Shown: positions 6,574 to 14,930, numbered from the stretch's first letter. The stretch: DNA of 16,233 nucleotides from Pseudomonadota bacterium (GCA_022572105.1 JACZWN010000045.1:1920-18152), one strand, 5' to 3'. Numbers and translations are program-made. Notes: generated by a model from the sequence alone, not told the origin.

Positions 6574-6696
6574 GGGGCGCCCATCTTGTGGCCGCCTGGT
6601 ATGAAACTCAACGAATGAGTTGCCGCCCGCCGATACCGGTTACGATACCGGGCGCGCCGACTCCGGCGTGGTTCCTTTGGGGAATCGAACTTGCCG

Positions 6697-7548
6697 ATGG
6701 CCTTGCCGCTCCACATTGTCGCCCTGGTCCTGCTGGCCGCCGTGCTGCACGCGACCTGGAACGCCGTGATCAAGGCCGGCGAGGACCGGGCGCTGACCAT
6801 GGCGCTGGTGATCGGGACGGGGTCGGTCCTGGCCCTTCCGGTGCTGCCCTTCGTCCAGGTCCCGGCGGTGGAGAGTTGGCTCTACCTCCTGCTCTCGTTC
6901 CTGCTTCACGTCGGGTACTTTTTCTTCCTGCTGCAGGCCTACAAGGTCGGCGACCTGAGTCACGTCTATCCGGTGGCGCGCGGGGCGGCGCCGCTCCTGG
7001 TCGCCGGCGGGGGCGCGGTCTTCGCCGGCGAGGTGCTTTCGCCCGCTGCGCTGGCCGGTCTGCTGCTGGCCTCGCTGGCGATCGCGAGCTTCGCGTTCGA
7101 GCGCGGCTTGGCCACGCCGCGGCAAACCAAGCCCGTTGTCTTCGGCCTGGTCACGGCGGTTTTCATCAGCTCCTATACCGTGACCGACGCGCTCGGCGTA
7201 CGGGTCTCCGGCAGCCCGCTCGGGTTCATCGCCTGGTTGTTCCTGATCAGCGGCGTTCCGCTGGTCGGATACGCGCTGATCGCGCGCCCCGGCGCGCTCG
7301 GGCCCTATGCGCGCGCCCACTGGAAGGCGGCGCTGTTCGGCGGTACGATCTGCGCGCTCGGCTACGCCTTGGTGATCTGGGCGCTGACCTTCGGCGCCAT
7401 GGCGCATGTCTCGGCGCTGCGCGAGACCAGCGTGGTCTTCGCCGTGCTGATCGGCTGGATCCTGCTCGGCGAGCCGTTCGGCGGCCGGCGCGTCGCCGCC
7501 TCGGTCCTGGCCGTGGCCGGAATCGCGATCATGAACCTTGCGGGCTGA
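6697..7548 (+). CDS. EamA/DMT superfamily transporter
   Basis: A 283-residue membrane protein with about ten hydrophobic helices arranged as two EamA repeats of five. Family marks include the N-terminal LHATWNAVIKAG, SHVYPVARGAAPLLVAGGGAVFAGEVLS at the end of repeat one, and VSALRETSVVFAVLIGWILLGEPFGGRRVAASVLAVAGIAIM at the end of repeat two, where the ExF/GEP motif marks the last helices. It probably exports or imports a small metabolite or amino acid; the substrate is not readable. A TTG at 6691 is also in frame and is better spaced from GGGGA; I give the ATG at 6697 because TTG starts are rarer. It is 79 bases upstream of the amidohydrolase on the same strand and may be cotranscribed. Confidence 0.9.
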   Translation: MALPLHIVALVLLAAVLHATWNAVIKAGEDRALTMALVIGTGSVLALPVLPFVQVPAVESWLYLLLSFLLHVGYFFFLLQAYKVGDLSHVYPVARGAAPLLVAGGGAVFAGEVLSPAALAGLLLASLAIASFAFERGLATPRQTKPVVFGLVTAVFISSYTVTDALGVRVSGSPLGFIAWLFLISGVPLVGYALIARPGALGPYARAHWKAALFGGTICALGYALVIWALTFGAMAHVSALRETSVVFAVLIGWILLGEPFGGRRVAASVLAVAGIAIMNLAG

Positions 7549-7627
7549 GCGTCGATTGGGGCATGTGATCGGGACACGGCAGAATCACGAGCGGGCCGAA
7601 TCACGAGAGGGCGGGGGAGGCCCCGAC

Positions 7628-9070
7628 ATGCCGGAGACCACCGTCATCGAGAACGCCGCCTGGGTCGTCGCCTGGGACGCGGCCGGCGGCGGTCACACCT
7701 ATCTGCGCAACGCCGACGTCGCCTTTTCCGGCGACACTCTGGTACACGTGGGTTCGGGCTACGACGGTCCGGCCGAGCGCCGGATCGACGGCGCGAATCT
7801 CTTCGTCCTGCCCGGGCTGATCGACGTTCATTCCCACCCCCTGTCCGAGACCATGAACAAGGGCTTCGCCGAGGACGTGGGCAACCCGCGCCTGGGCTGG
7901 AGCGGCCTCTACGATTTCATGCCGGCCTACGGCCCCGACGATGCGGGCAAGCTGGCCTCGGCCGAGGTCGCCTACGCGGAGCTGCTGCTCTCCGGCGTGA
8001 CCACGTTGGCCGACCTGTCGGGGCCCTATCCGGGCTGGCTGGATCTGATCGCGCAGAGCGGCCTGCGCGCCTGCCTGGCGCCGGCGTTCCGTTCGGCCCG
8101 CTGGTACACCGACAACGGCCACGAGGTGAAGTACGACTGGTCCGAGGACGGCGGCCGGGGCGCGTTCCGAAACGCGCTCGAGGTGGTCGACCGGGCGCTC
8201 AACCATTCGAGCGGGCGCCTGAGCGCGATGCTCATGCCCTCGCAGATCGATACCTGCACGCCGGAGCTTCTGCGCGACGCCCGGGCGGCGGCCGAGGAGC
8301 GCGACGTGCCGCTGCAAATCCACGCCTCGCAAAGCCTGGTCGAGTTCCACGAGATCACCCGCCGCCACGGGCTGACGCCGATCCAGTGGCTCGAGTCGAT
8401 CGGCTTCCTGGCGCCGCGCGCGATCGTCGCCCACGCCATCTTCCTCGACAGTCACTCCTGGATTTCCTGGGGCACCAACAAGGACCTCGAAATCCTGGCC
8501 GCGAGCGGCGCCTCGGTGGCGCACTGCCCGAACAACTTCCTGCGCCACGGCATGGTGCTGGAAAGCTTCGCGCGCTATCGGGACGCGGGCGTGAACGTCG
8601 GCATCGGCACCGACACCTTTCCGCACAACATGCTCGAGGAGGTACGCATCACCGCCCTGCTCGGGCGTATCCAGCCGCGCAGCCTGGACGGCGCACGCAC
8701 GGCGCAGGTCTTCGAGGCCGCGACCCTGGGCGGCGCGCGGATGCTGGGGCGCGACGACATCGGCCGCCTGGCGCCCGGCGCCAAGGCCGACCTGGTGCTG
8801 GTCGATCTCGAGCATCCGGCCATGAAGCCGCTGCGCGACCCCTTGCGCAGCCTCATTTACACCGCTGCCGACCGGGCCGTGCGCCACGTCTACGTGGGCG
8901 GCGAACAGGTGGTGCGCGACGGCCGGGTGCTGACCCTCGACCACCGGGGCGCCTTGGGCCGTCTGGAGGAGGCGCGGGAGCGCGCCGAGGCGCGGGTGCC
9001 TGAGCTTGACTGGGGCGGGCGCACGGGCGTGGAGCTCGCGCCGCTCTCGCTGCCGCTCGCGGAGGAATGA
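7628..9070 (+). CDS. Amidohydrolase superfamily protein (chlorohydrolase/deaminase class)
   Basis: A 480-residue metal-dependent hydrolase. The metal ligands expected for the AtzA/TrzN/guanine- and SAH-deaminase class are in place: HSH at 68-70 after LPGLIDV, His232 in LQIHASQ, His269 in VAHAIFLD and Asp329 in GIGTDTFPHN. HCPNNFLRHGM lies between the last two. The beta-sandwich halves flank the barrel (FSGDTLVHVGSGY near the start; PGAKADLVLVDLEHPAMKP and YVGGEQVVRDGRVLT near the end). The residue three after His232 is Gln235, where many deaminases have a catalytic Glu, so ordinary deamination is uncertain. It probably hydrolyses an amide, amidine or ring C-N bond of a small compound. The start follows GGGGGAGG at normal spacing. 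Cytoplasmic; possibly cotranscribed with the EamA gene. Confidence 0.92.
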   Translation: MPETTVIENAAWVVAWDAAGGGHTYLRNADVAFSGDTLVHVGSGYDGPAERRIDGANLFVLPGLIDVHSHPLSETMNKGFAEDVGNPRLGWSGLYDFMPAYGPDDAGKLASAEVAYAELLLSGVTTLADLSGPYPGWLDLIAQSGLRACLAPAFRSARWYTDNGHEVKYDWSEDGGRGAFRNALEVVDRALNHSSGRLSAMLMPSQIDTCTPELLRDARAAAEERDVPLQIHASQSLVEFHEITRRHGLTPIQWLESIGFLAPRAIVAHAIFLDSHSWISWGTNKDLEILAASGASVAHCPNNFLRHGMVLESFARYRDAGVNVGIGTDTFPHNMLEEVRITALLGRIQPRSLDGARTAQVFEAATLGGARMLGRDDIGRLAPGAKADLVLVDLEHPAMKPLRDPLRSLIYTAADRAVRHVYVGGEQVVRDGRVLTLDHRGALGRLEEARERAEARVPELDWGGRTGVELAPLSLPLAEE

Positions 9071-9093
9071 CGCCGGTGGCGGACAGCCATAAA

Positions 9094-9112
9094 TTGGCCC
9101 GTTTTGGCCCGT
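9094..9112. repeat. Two near-tandem copies of TTGGCCCGT
   Basis: The 9-mer occurs at 9094-9102 and 9104-9112, a 10-base period, in the 91-base gap between the amidohydrolase and the DUF4139 gene. A helical-turn spacing could suit a protein-binding site, but it may be chance. Confidence 0.3.
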
Positions 9113-9161
9113 AACCTGTCTCGCCTGTGAGGAAACCCACGACCCATCTCGGGAGGAGATC

Positions 9162-11297
9162 ATGAGCGCCGCGCGCCCCACGGCCCGCCGAATTCTCGGA
9201 CAAGTAATTTATATCTTTGTCTTTTTCAGTCTCGCCTTCGCCGTCCTGCCGGCCCGGGCCGCGCCCGGCGAGCTCGTGCTCGAGCGGGTCATGCTGTCGA
9301 GCGGCGGGGTCGGTTACTTCGAGTATTCGGCCGAGGTCGAGGGCGATACGGAGCTCGCCCTCAAGGTCAATCTCGACCAGGTCGACGACGTGCTGAAAAG
9401 CATCGTGATCTACGACGATGCCGGCGGCGTCGGCCAGGTCCGCCTGCCGGGGCGGGAGCCCTTGACCCAGGTGTTCCGCGACCTGCCGTTCGGGCCCGAT
9501 GCGCTCGAATCCCCGGCGGCGTTGCTCAACAGCCTGCAAGGCGCCGAGGTCCGCGCGACCGGCGATCGCGACCTCGTGGGGCGCATCCTCGGCGCCCGGG
9601 CCGAGACCGTGACGCTCCCCAACGGCCTGGGCACGACCGTCCGCCACCGGGTCAGCCTGATCACGCCCGAGGGCGTTCGGCAGTTCATCCTGGAGCAGGC
9701 CGAGACGGTCGCGTTCACCGACCCGGAGCTGCAGGCCCAGGTGAACGAGGCGCTCGAAGCCATCGCCGCGCACCGGGTCCAGGACAGCCGCACGCTGAAG
9801 ATCGCGGTCGAGGGCGAGGGCCGGCGCACCGTGCGCGTCGGCTACGTCATCGCGGTGCCGCTGTGGAAGACCTCCTACCGCCTCCGCCTGCCGGCGGTCG
9901 GTGAGGAGGGGCCGGCGCGGCTGCGCGGCTGGGCCCATGTCGACAACCTGAGTGGCCAGGACTGGAACGGCGTCGAACTGACCCTGGTTTCCGGCAACCC
10001 GGTGACCTTCCGCCAGGCGCTCTACAGCGCCTATTTCGTCGACCGGCCCGAGGTGCCCGTGGAGGTGCTGGGCCGCGTGCTGCCGCGCCTCGACCGGGGC
10101 GTCATCGCGTCGCGCGAAAAGAAGGCGGTGGGCCGGGGCGGCCAGGCCTTCGACCAGGACTTCCGGCTCCAGCAGCGGCTCGCCATGGCGCGCCTTGGAA
10201 GCATGATGGCGGAAGTAGACGAGGCGTCGGCGATGGCGAAATCGGTTGCCACGGCGCCGGCGGGCGCTCCCGTCGTCGCCCGCCAGCCACTGACGCCGGC
10301 GGCCATGGTGGCGGCCCAGGCCCAGGAGGCGACCACCCAGGTGGTGTTCCGGGTGACGCGCCCGGTGACCGTGGCCGATGGCCAGTCGCTCATGGTCCCG
10401 ATCGCCGACCGCGAGATGCCGGGGGTGCGTCTCGCGCTCTACCAGCCGGCGACCCACGCGCTTCACCCGCTCGCCGCGGTGCGTCTGGTCAACGACGGCG
10501 AGACCGGCCTGCCGCCGGGCAGCCTGACGCTCTACGAGATCGGCGAAGACGGGGCGACCGCCTACATCGGCGACGCGCGCCTCTCGGTCCTGCCCGCCGG
10601 CGACGAGCGCCTGGTCAGCTTCGCGCTCGACCAGAAGGTGCGCATCGACCGCGAGAACAAGGCCAAGCAGCGCATCCTCAAGGGCCGCATCAACAAGGGC
10701 ATTCTCGAGCTCACGCTGGTCGACGAGCAGACCACGCTGTACCGGATCAAGGGCCCGGCGCGCGAGCCGCGCCGCGTGCTGATCGAGCAGCCGGTGCGGG
10801 CGGGTTGGAAGATCATCGCGCCCGGGCCCGAGGACGTCGAGCTGACCGAGAGCTACTACCGCATCCATAAGGACCTGGAGGCCGACAGCGAGGCGACGGT
10901 CGAGGTCACCCTGCAGCGCTCGCGCCTGCAGACCATTCAACTGGTCCGTATGACCGACGAGCAGCTCGTCGCCTACGCCAAGGCCGGCGAGCTGGACCCG
11001 GAGCTGCGCAAGGCGATCGCCAGGATCGGCGACCTGCGCCACGCCGTCAGCCAGCACCAGCGGCGGCTCGATCAGTCGACGAAATCGCGCAAGCGGATCT
11101 TCGAGGAGCAGCAGCGCATCCGCAACAACCTGGGCCGCATCCCGTCCAACAGCGACCTCTACCGGCGCTACCTGAAGAAGCTGAACCAGCAGGAGGACAA
11201 GCTGGAGCGCATCGACACCGCCATGACCAAGGCGCAGGACGACGTGGACCGGGCCAAGGACGCGCTCACCGACTACATCGCGGGGCTCGATATGTGA
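9162..11297 (+). CDS. Secreted DUF4139 domain protein
   Basis: A 711-residue exported protein. It begins with a basic-hydrophobic signal peptide, with likely cleavage near residue 34 after PARA-A. A beta-rich body follows, containing the DUF4139 signature about residues 260-300 (RGWAHVDNLSGQDWNGVELTLVSGNP) and further beta segments such as TLYEIGEDGATAYIGDARLSVLPAGDERLVSF. From about residue 610 to the end it is a charged coiled coil (repeated KxxRRLDQSxKSRKRIFEEQQ and LNQQEDKLERIDTAM). DUF4139 proteins occur in cell-envelope contexts, for example the so-called mucoidy inhibitor family; no activity is established that I know of. An Ala/Met-rich linker (about 345-385) interrupts the body. The ATG follows GGGAGGAG closely. 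It stands alone and ends 15 bases from the convergent ABC operon. Confidence 0.88.
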   Translation: MSAARPTARRILGQVIYIFVFFSLAFAVLPARAAPGELVLERVMLSSGGVGYFEYSAEVEGDTELALKVNLDQVDDVLKSIVIYDDAGGVGQVRLPGREPLTQVFRDLPFGPDALESPAALLNSLQGAEVRATGDRDLVGRILGARAETVTLPNGLGTTVRHRVSLITPEGVRQFILEQAETVAFTDPELQAQVNEALEAIAAHRVQDSRTLKIAVEGEGRRTVRVGYVIAVPLWKTSYRLRLPAVGEEGPARLRGWAHVDNLSGQDWNGVELTLVSGNPVTFRQALYSAYFVDRPEVPVEVLGRVLPRLDRGVIASREKKAVGRGGQAFDQDFRLQQRLAMARLGSMMAEVDEASAMAKSVATAPAGAPVVARQPLTPAAMVAAQAQEATTQVVFRVTRPVTVADGQSLMVPIADREMPGVRLALYQPATHALHPLAAVRLVNDGETGLPPGSLTLYEIGEDGATAYIGDARLSVLPAGDERLVSFALDQKVRIDRENKAKQRILKGRINKGILELTLVDEQTTLYRIKGPAREPRRVLIEQPVRAGWKIIAPGPEDVELTESYYRIHKDLEADSEATVEVTLQRSRLQTIQLVRMTDEQLVAYAKAGELDPELRKAIARIGDLRHAVSQHQRRLDQSTKSRKRIFEEQQRIRNNLGRIPSNSDLYRRYLKKLNQQEDKLERIDTAMTKAQDDVDRAKDALTDYIAGLDM

Positions 11298-11312
11298 GGG
11301 GCGGGGCGCCCG

Positions 11313-12080
11313 TCACAATATCTGGCTCAGGAACTCCTTGGTGCGCGGGTCCTTGGCGTCGGTGAAGAAGCTGGCCGGGGGCCCGTGCTCGACGATGACG
11401 CCGCGGTCGGTGAAGTAGATGTGGTTGGCGATCTCGCGCGCGAAGCCCATCTCGTGGGTCACCAGGATGCAGGTCATGCCCTCCTCGGCCAGCTCCTGGA
11501 TGGTGAACAGGACCTCTTTCACCGTCTCAGGGTCGAGGGCCGCGGTGATCTCGTCGAACAGCATGATCTCGGGGTTCATGGCCAGCGAGCGGGCGATCGC
11601 GACGCGCTGCTGCTGGCCGCCGGAGAGCTCGCCCGGATAGCTCTGCTCCTTGCCCTCCAGGCGCACCTTCTTGATCAATCTGGCGGCCCTTTCCTCGACC
11701 TCCGCCTTGGGCTGCTTGAGCACGTGGATGGGCGCCATCATGACGTTCTCGATCGCGGTCTTGTGCGGGAACAGGTTGTACTGCTGGAACACCATGCCGA
11801 CCTTCTTGCGCAGCTCCAGTTTGTCGAGCTTGGGGTCGTTGACCTCGATGCCCTCGACCTTGATCGAGCCCTTCTGGATATCGTTGAGCGCATTCACGCA
11901 GCGGATCAGCGTCGACTTGCCCGAGCCCGAGGGCCCGATGATGCAGATCACCTCGCCCTTCATCACGTCGAAGGAAACGCCCTTGAGCACCTCCAGGTCG
12001 CCGAAGGACTTGTGCAGGTTCTTGATGCTGACCATGGGCTGGTCGGGGGTCCAACCGGTGTTTGTCACCGTTTCACTCAT
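11313..12080 (-). CDS. Polar amino-acid ABC transporter ATP-binding protein (GlnQ-like)
   Basis: A 255-residue ATPase that would power import through the two neighbouring permeases. Walker A is GPSGSGKST at 49-57, the Q-loop Gln lies in VFQQYNLFPH (about 99), the signature is LSGGQQQ at 152-158, Walker B ends in MLFDE with Glu177, and the H-loop is His209 in LVTHEMGFA. The D-loop region reads DEITAALDPE; the Pro usual in DEPTSALDPE is Ile here, a tolerated variation. The GFAREIANHIYFTDRG segment after the H-loop is characteristic of the polar amino-acid uptake class. It is the last gene of the operon, 13 bases after the second permease. GAGGGG precedes the ATG. Confidence 0.95.
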   Translation of the reverse strand: MSETVTNTGWTPDQPMVSIKNLHKSFGDLEVLKGVSFDVMKGEVICIIGPSGSGKSTLIRCVNALNDIQKGSIKVEGIEVNDPKLDKLELRKKVGMVFQQYNLFPHKTAIENVMMAPIHVLKQPKAEVEERAARLIKKVRLEGKEQSYPGELSGGQQQRVAIARSLAMNPEIMLFDEITAALDPETVKEVLFTIQELAEEGMTCILVTHEMGFAREIANHIYFTDRGVIVEHGPPASFFTDAKDPRTKEFLSQIL

Positions 12081-12093
12081 CTCGAACGTCCCC

Positions 12094-13008
12094 TCAAATC
12101 TTGACCGCGAAGCGCTTTTCGAGCCGGATCGACCAGCGCGCGATGGGGTAGGTGTAGAAGAAGAAGATTAGCAGGAGGAACAGATAGAAGGGCCAGATCA
12201 ACTCGGGCCGGTCGCCCTCGGCGTTGAGCGCCTGGGCGGTGTAGCTCACGGCTTCCTCGACCCCCATGATGGAGCAGATCGGCGTCGCCATGGCCAGGAT
12301 GCAGTACCAGTTGATCCACGGCGGGATCATCCGCTTGACGCACTGCGGCAGGATGATCATCCACAGGGTCTGGCGGCGCGAGAAGGCCAGGCTCTCGGAC
12401 GACTCCCACTGTCCCGCCGGGATCGACAGCACGGCGCCGCGGACGATCTCTGAGATGTTGGCCATGACCGGCAGCGAGAAGCCGATCACCGCCTTCATCC
12501 AGTCCGGCACCGGCACCACGACGAAGCCGAAGTCGAGCTCGAAGGGGAACAGCAGCATGATGGCGAATAAGAGCACCAGCCAGGGCGAGTTGCGGAAGAA
12601 CTGGGTCACGACCCACGAGCCGCCCCGGACCGGCGCCAAGAGCGAGATCTGCATCAGGCCGAGCGCGATGCCCACCACCGTGCCGATAGCCATGGCGAAG
12701 AAGCTGATGATCAGGTTGAGCGCGAAGCCCTTGAGCAAGAAGGGCGTCCACTTGACCAGCGCCTCGAAGGGGCCGATCAGGCCCGGCGCGGCGGCCGCCT
12801 GGGCGACGCCGGTGACGAGGACGAAGAGCGCCGCCATCCAGATCACGTGGCGGCGCTCCAGATTGAGCCGATAGGTTCCCTCGCACCGCTCGATGAGCGC
12901 CTTGCGCCGGGTGATCTCCGCCACCGGCAAGAGCACGGGCAGATCGGTCCTCGGCGCGGCGTCCACACCGGGCAGCGAGCGGTATGTTCCTTGCCGCGCG
13001 CCGAGCAT
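12094..13008 (-). CDS. Amino-acid ABC transporter permease (second membrane subunit)
   Basis: A 304-residue inner-membrane subunit of the PAAT/His-Glu-Gln-Arg permease type. An approximately 50-residue hydrophilic N-terminal extension precedes the first helix, then about five membrane segments. The cytoplasmic coupling loop that contacts the ATPase is SLAFSRRQTLWMIILPQCVKRMIPPWINW, and FFRNSPWLVLLFAIM is the usual motif after the first helices. I start at the ATG whose first base overlaps the upstream TGA (TGATG), a translational coupling arrangement; an ATG 36 bases further upstream is also in frame. The last residues (RLEKRFAVKI) are typical of this class. Works as a heterodimer with the preceding permease. 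Confidence 0.9.
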   Translation of the reverse strand: MLGARQGTYRSLPGVDAAPRTDLPVLLPVAEITRRKALIERCEGTYRLNLERRHVIWMAALFVLVTGVAQAAAAPGLIGPFEALVKWTPFLLKGFALNLIISFFAMAIGTVVGIALGLMQISLLAPVRGGSWVVTQFFRNSPWLVLLFAIMLLFPFELDFGFVVVPVPDWMKAVIGFSLPVMANISEIVRGAVLSIPAGQWESSESLAFSRRQTLWMIILPQCVKRMIPPWINWYCILAMATPICSIMGVEEAVSYTAQALNAEGDRPELIWPFYLFLLLIFFFYTYPIARWSIRLEKRFAVKI

Positions 13009-13766
13009 CAGTTGTACCCCAGGATTATCATCTTGCGTTCCCACTTGTGCATGAGCCAGACGAGAATGCCCACGAGCACGATGTAATAGATGAACAGCAC
13101 GAACATCATCTCAGTCACGTTGACGTTGTCGGACCAGATCTGGTTGGCCGTGTACATCATCTCGGGAACCGCAATCGCGTAGGCCAGCGTGGTGGTCTTG
13201 AGCAGGTTCACCAGGTTGTTGTTGAGCGCCGGCAGGCAGACCCGGAAGGCGAGCGGGAAGATGACATAGATGAAGGACTTGAGCCGCGTGTAGCCGAGCG
13301 CCTCGGCGGCCTCGCGGGTTGCGGTCGGCACCGCCTCGATGCCGGAGCGGAAGATCTCCACGTTGAAGGCGCCGGCGAAGAAGCTGAGCGACACCACGGC
13401 CCAGCCGAAGTTGCCGATCAGCGGCTCATTCCAGCCGCCCATGTCGACCAGCGGCATCAGCCCGGCGCGCTCCAGCGTCGTGCCAACGACAAAGTAGAAG
13501 AACAGGATCTGCACGAAGGGCGGCGTGTTGCGGAAGAACTGGATGTAGCCGGCCATGACCAAGCGCACGATGCGCGATTTCGCGCCCTGCGCCCAGGCGC
13601 CGACGATGCCGACGACCAGGCTCAAAATCAGGCAGATGACGATCAGCTTGAGCGAAGTCCAGACCGCCGCGATGAAGCGCTCGGACTCATACTCTTCGTA
13701 AAAGATAACGAAGTTGAGGCCGGTGGTGTCGTAAAGGTCGCGGAAAAAATCGGCGAAGACTTCCAC
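13008..13766 (-). CDS. Amino-acid ABC transporter permease (first membrane subunit)
   Basis: A 252-residue inner-membrane permease with about five helices. Family marks are VWTSLKLIVICLILSLVVGIV, FFRNTPPFVQILFFYF, FNVEIFRSGIEAVPTATREAAEALGYTRLKSFIYVIFPLAFRVCLPALNNN (the EAA coupling loop with conserved Ala-Leu-Gly) and the final KWERKMIILGYN. The start is a GTG preceded by GAGGGGGG at good spacing. It follows the binding-protein gene after 99 bases that include a strong hairpin, and its stop overlaps the next permease start. Forms the transmembrane channel with the second permease. Confidence 0.93.
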   Translation of the reverse strand: MEVFADFFRDLYDTTGLNFVIFYEEYESERFIAAVWTSLKLIVICLILSLVVGIVGAWAQGAKSRIVRLVMAGYIQFFRNTPPFVQILFFYFVVGTTLERAGLMPLVDMGGWNEPLIGNFGWAVVSLSFFAGAFNVEIFRSGIEAVPTATREAAEALGYTRLKSFIYVIFPLAFRVCLPALNNNLVNLLKTTTLAYAIAVPEMMYTANQIWSDNVNVTEMMFVLFIYYIVLVGILVWLMHKWERKMIILGYN

Positions 13767-13791
13767 GGGGCCCCCCTCGAACCACGGGCAT

Positions 13792-13808
13792 CACGGCCAT
13801 CTGCCGTG
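13792..13808 (-). terminator. Second small hairpin between binding protein and permease genes
   Basis: CACGGC (13792-13797) and GCCGTG (13803-13808) form a perfect 6-bp stem with a 5-base loop, just downstream (in transcription order) of the larger hairpin. Tandem stem-loops at this site often protect the upstream mRNA from 3' exonucleases. Confidence 0.35.
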
Positions 13809-13822
13809 GCCGATGCGAAAGG

Positions 13823-13852
13823 CGGCGCGGCCCGCTCGGGCGGACCGCGCCG
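13823..13852 (-). terminator. Intercistronic stem-loop after the binding-protein gene
   Basis: On the minus-strand transcript this forms a continuous 13-bp stem with one U-G wobble and a CCGA tetraloop, 13 bases past the stop codon. The wobble would be an A-C mismatch on the other strand, so the structure suits the operon's direction. No U-run follows. Such hairpins commonly lower expression of downstream permease and ATPase genes or stabilise the binding-protein mRNA. Confidence 0.6.
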
Positions 13853-13865
13853 TCTCCCATGAGGC

Positions 13866-14699
13866 TTATTTAGGCTGATAGGCCTCGAACTTCTTGTTCA
13901 TCGCGCCGAGATAGGCGGTGGACTGGATGCCCCACTTCTTCTCCAGCTCGATGAGGCGGCCGGTGCGATGCCAGTTGTAGATCATGCCGGACATGAAGTT
14001 GCCCCAGATGCCGTCCTTCTCGTCCAGGGGAACCGCCAGGCCCCAAGGCGTATCGTCCTCGGTCGCCATCGGCATCTCGTAGTCGTCGTACTGGCCGGAC
14101 GCGAGATCGGCCATGATCGAGGAATCGTCGTAGACCCAGGCGATGCACTTGCCGTCGCGCAGCGCCTGCTTGGCCTCGGCGTTGCCGACGAAGGCGACGA
14201 TCTTGGCGCCGTAACGCTGGGACACCTGCTTGTTGTAGAAGGCGCCCTGCTTGCCGCAGACCGGCTTGCCGCGCAGGTCTTCCCACTTGCTCACCGCGCC
14301 CTTCTTGGCCAGCACGTTGGTGCCCGAGGTGTAGTAGTTGGGGTCGGTAATGCCCACCACCTTACGGCGGTTGGCCTTGTCGGACATGGTGGCGATCATC
14401 AGGTCGATCTTGCCCTGCTGCAGGAACTGCATGCGGTTGGACGACTGGACCGGGATGAGCTCCAGTTTGACGCCCAGCGCGTCGGCCACGTCCTGGGCCA
14501 TGTCGATTTCCATGCCGACGATCTTGCCGTCCGAATTGCGGAACCCCCACGGCTTGTAGTCGGCTTTGACTCCGACCACCAAGGTGCCGCGGTCCAAGAC
14601 CTTCTTGAAGCGGTCGTTCTGGGCCTGGGCCTGGCTTGCGCTCAGCGCCAACGCGAGGCCGACCGTAACGGCCAGAGCCCCCAAGACTGTACGTTTCAT
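13866..14699 (-). CDS. Amino-acid ABC transporter substrate-binding protein (SBP family 3)
   Basis: A 277-residue periplasmic binding protein. The signal peptide is MKRTVLGALAVTVGLALALS and cleavage is likely near residue 26 (AQA-Q). The mature part opens VLDRGTLVVGVKADYKPWGFRNSDGKIVGMEIDMAQDVADALG, the classic start of family 3 proteins, followed by NRMQFLQQGKIDLMIATMS. The segment KANRRKVVGITDPNYYTSG and the single pair of Cys (CGKQGAF and KCIAW) are visible. The Cys pair might form a disulfide in the periplasm. It captures the substrate, probably a polar amino acid or derivative, for the two permeases and ATPase that follow. GAGGGAGGG precedes the ATG. First gene of the operon, downstream of the RpiR-type regulator on the same strand. 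Confidence 0.94.
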   Translation of the reverse strand: MKRTVLGALAVTVGLALALSASQAQAQNDRFKKVLDRGTLVVGVKADYKPWGFRNSDGKIVGMEIDMAQDVADALGVKLELIPVQSSNRMQFLQQGKIDLMIATMSDKANRRKVVGITDPNYYTSGTNVLAKKGAVSKWEDLRGKPVCGKQGAFYNKQVSQRYGAKIVAFVGNAEAKQALRDGKCIAWVYDDSSIMADLASGQYDDYEMPMATEDDTPWGLAVPLDEKDGIWGNFMSGMIYNWHRTGRLIELEKKWGIQSTAYLGAMNKKFEAYQPK

Positions 14700-14772
14700 C
14701 GTGTTTACCCTCCCTCAGTTAACTTACTACGGAACAACGATTATTTCATCCGTTGCGGCGGCTCGGACCAAC

Positions 14773-14791
14773 CCCGAACCCCCCGTTCGGG
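14773..14791 (-). promoter_or_regulatory. Perfect 7-bp hairpin upstream of the binding-protein gene
   Basis: CCCGAAC (14773-14779) and GTTCGGG (14785-14791) pair around a C5 loop (G5 on the operon strand), about 75 bases before the binding-protein start. It could end the regulator transcript or act as an operator or leader element; there is no U-tract. Confidence 0.3.
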
Positions 14792-14810
14792 ACCCAGCAT
14801 AGCGGCATTG

Positions 14811-14849
14811 GGCCCGGCGGGAAATGATAAGTGTGTTAACGGCCGGGCC
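14811..14849 (-). terminator. GC-rich inverted repeat between regulator and ABC operon
   Basis: GGCCCGGC (14811-14818) and GCCGGGCC (14842-14849) are perfect 8-base arms with a 23-base AT-rich loop. It lies about 80 bases past the regulator stop and may help end that transcript. No T-run follows on the minus strand, so the role is uncertain. Confidence 0.3.
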
Positions 14850-14930
14850 TTCCGGCGGCCTCCCCAGACGGTGTCTCCGAGCACGGCTCCCCGCAATTGC
14901 CGCTTTTTGCGCTGTGTACGGCTGGGGGGA

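Noticed and set aside
7601..9181. A 526-codon minus-strand frame opposite the amidohydrolase
   Set aside because: The plus-strand frame carries all amidohydrolase metal ligands; the antisense translation has no recognisable domain.
8853..11057. A 734-codon open frame on the minus strand opposite the DUF4139 gene
   Set aside because: Its translation is Arg/Gly/His-rich and low in family character, typical of the antisense frame of a high-GC gene, while the plus strand has signal peptide, domain and ribosome binding site.
11298..11312. Short GGGCGCCC-type palindrome between the DUF4139 gene and the ABC ATPase
   Set aside because: It is too short, with no loop or U-tract, to call a terminator.
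11545..11560. DEIT in place of DEPT after Walker B of the ABC ATPase
   Set aside because: The catalytic Glu177, signature and H-loop are intact and this position varies in functional ATPases, so it is not a sign of inactivation.
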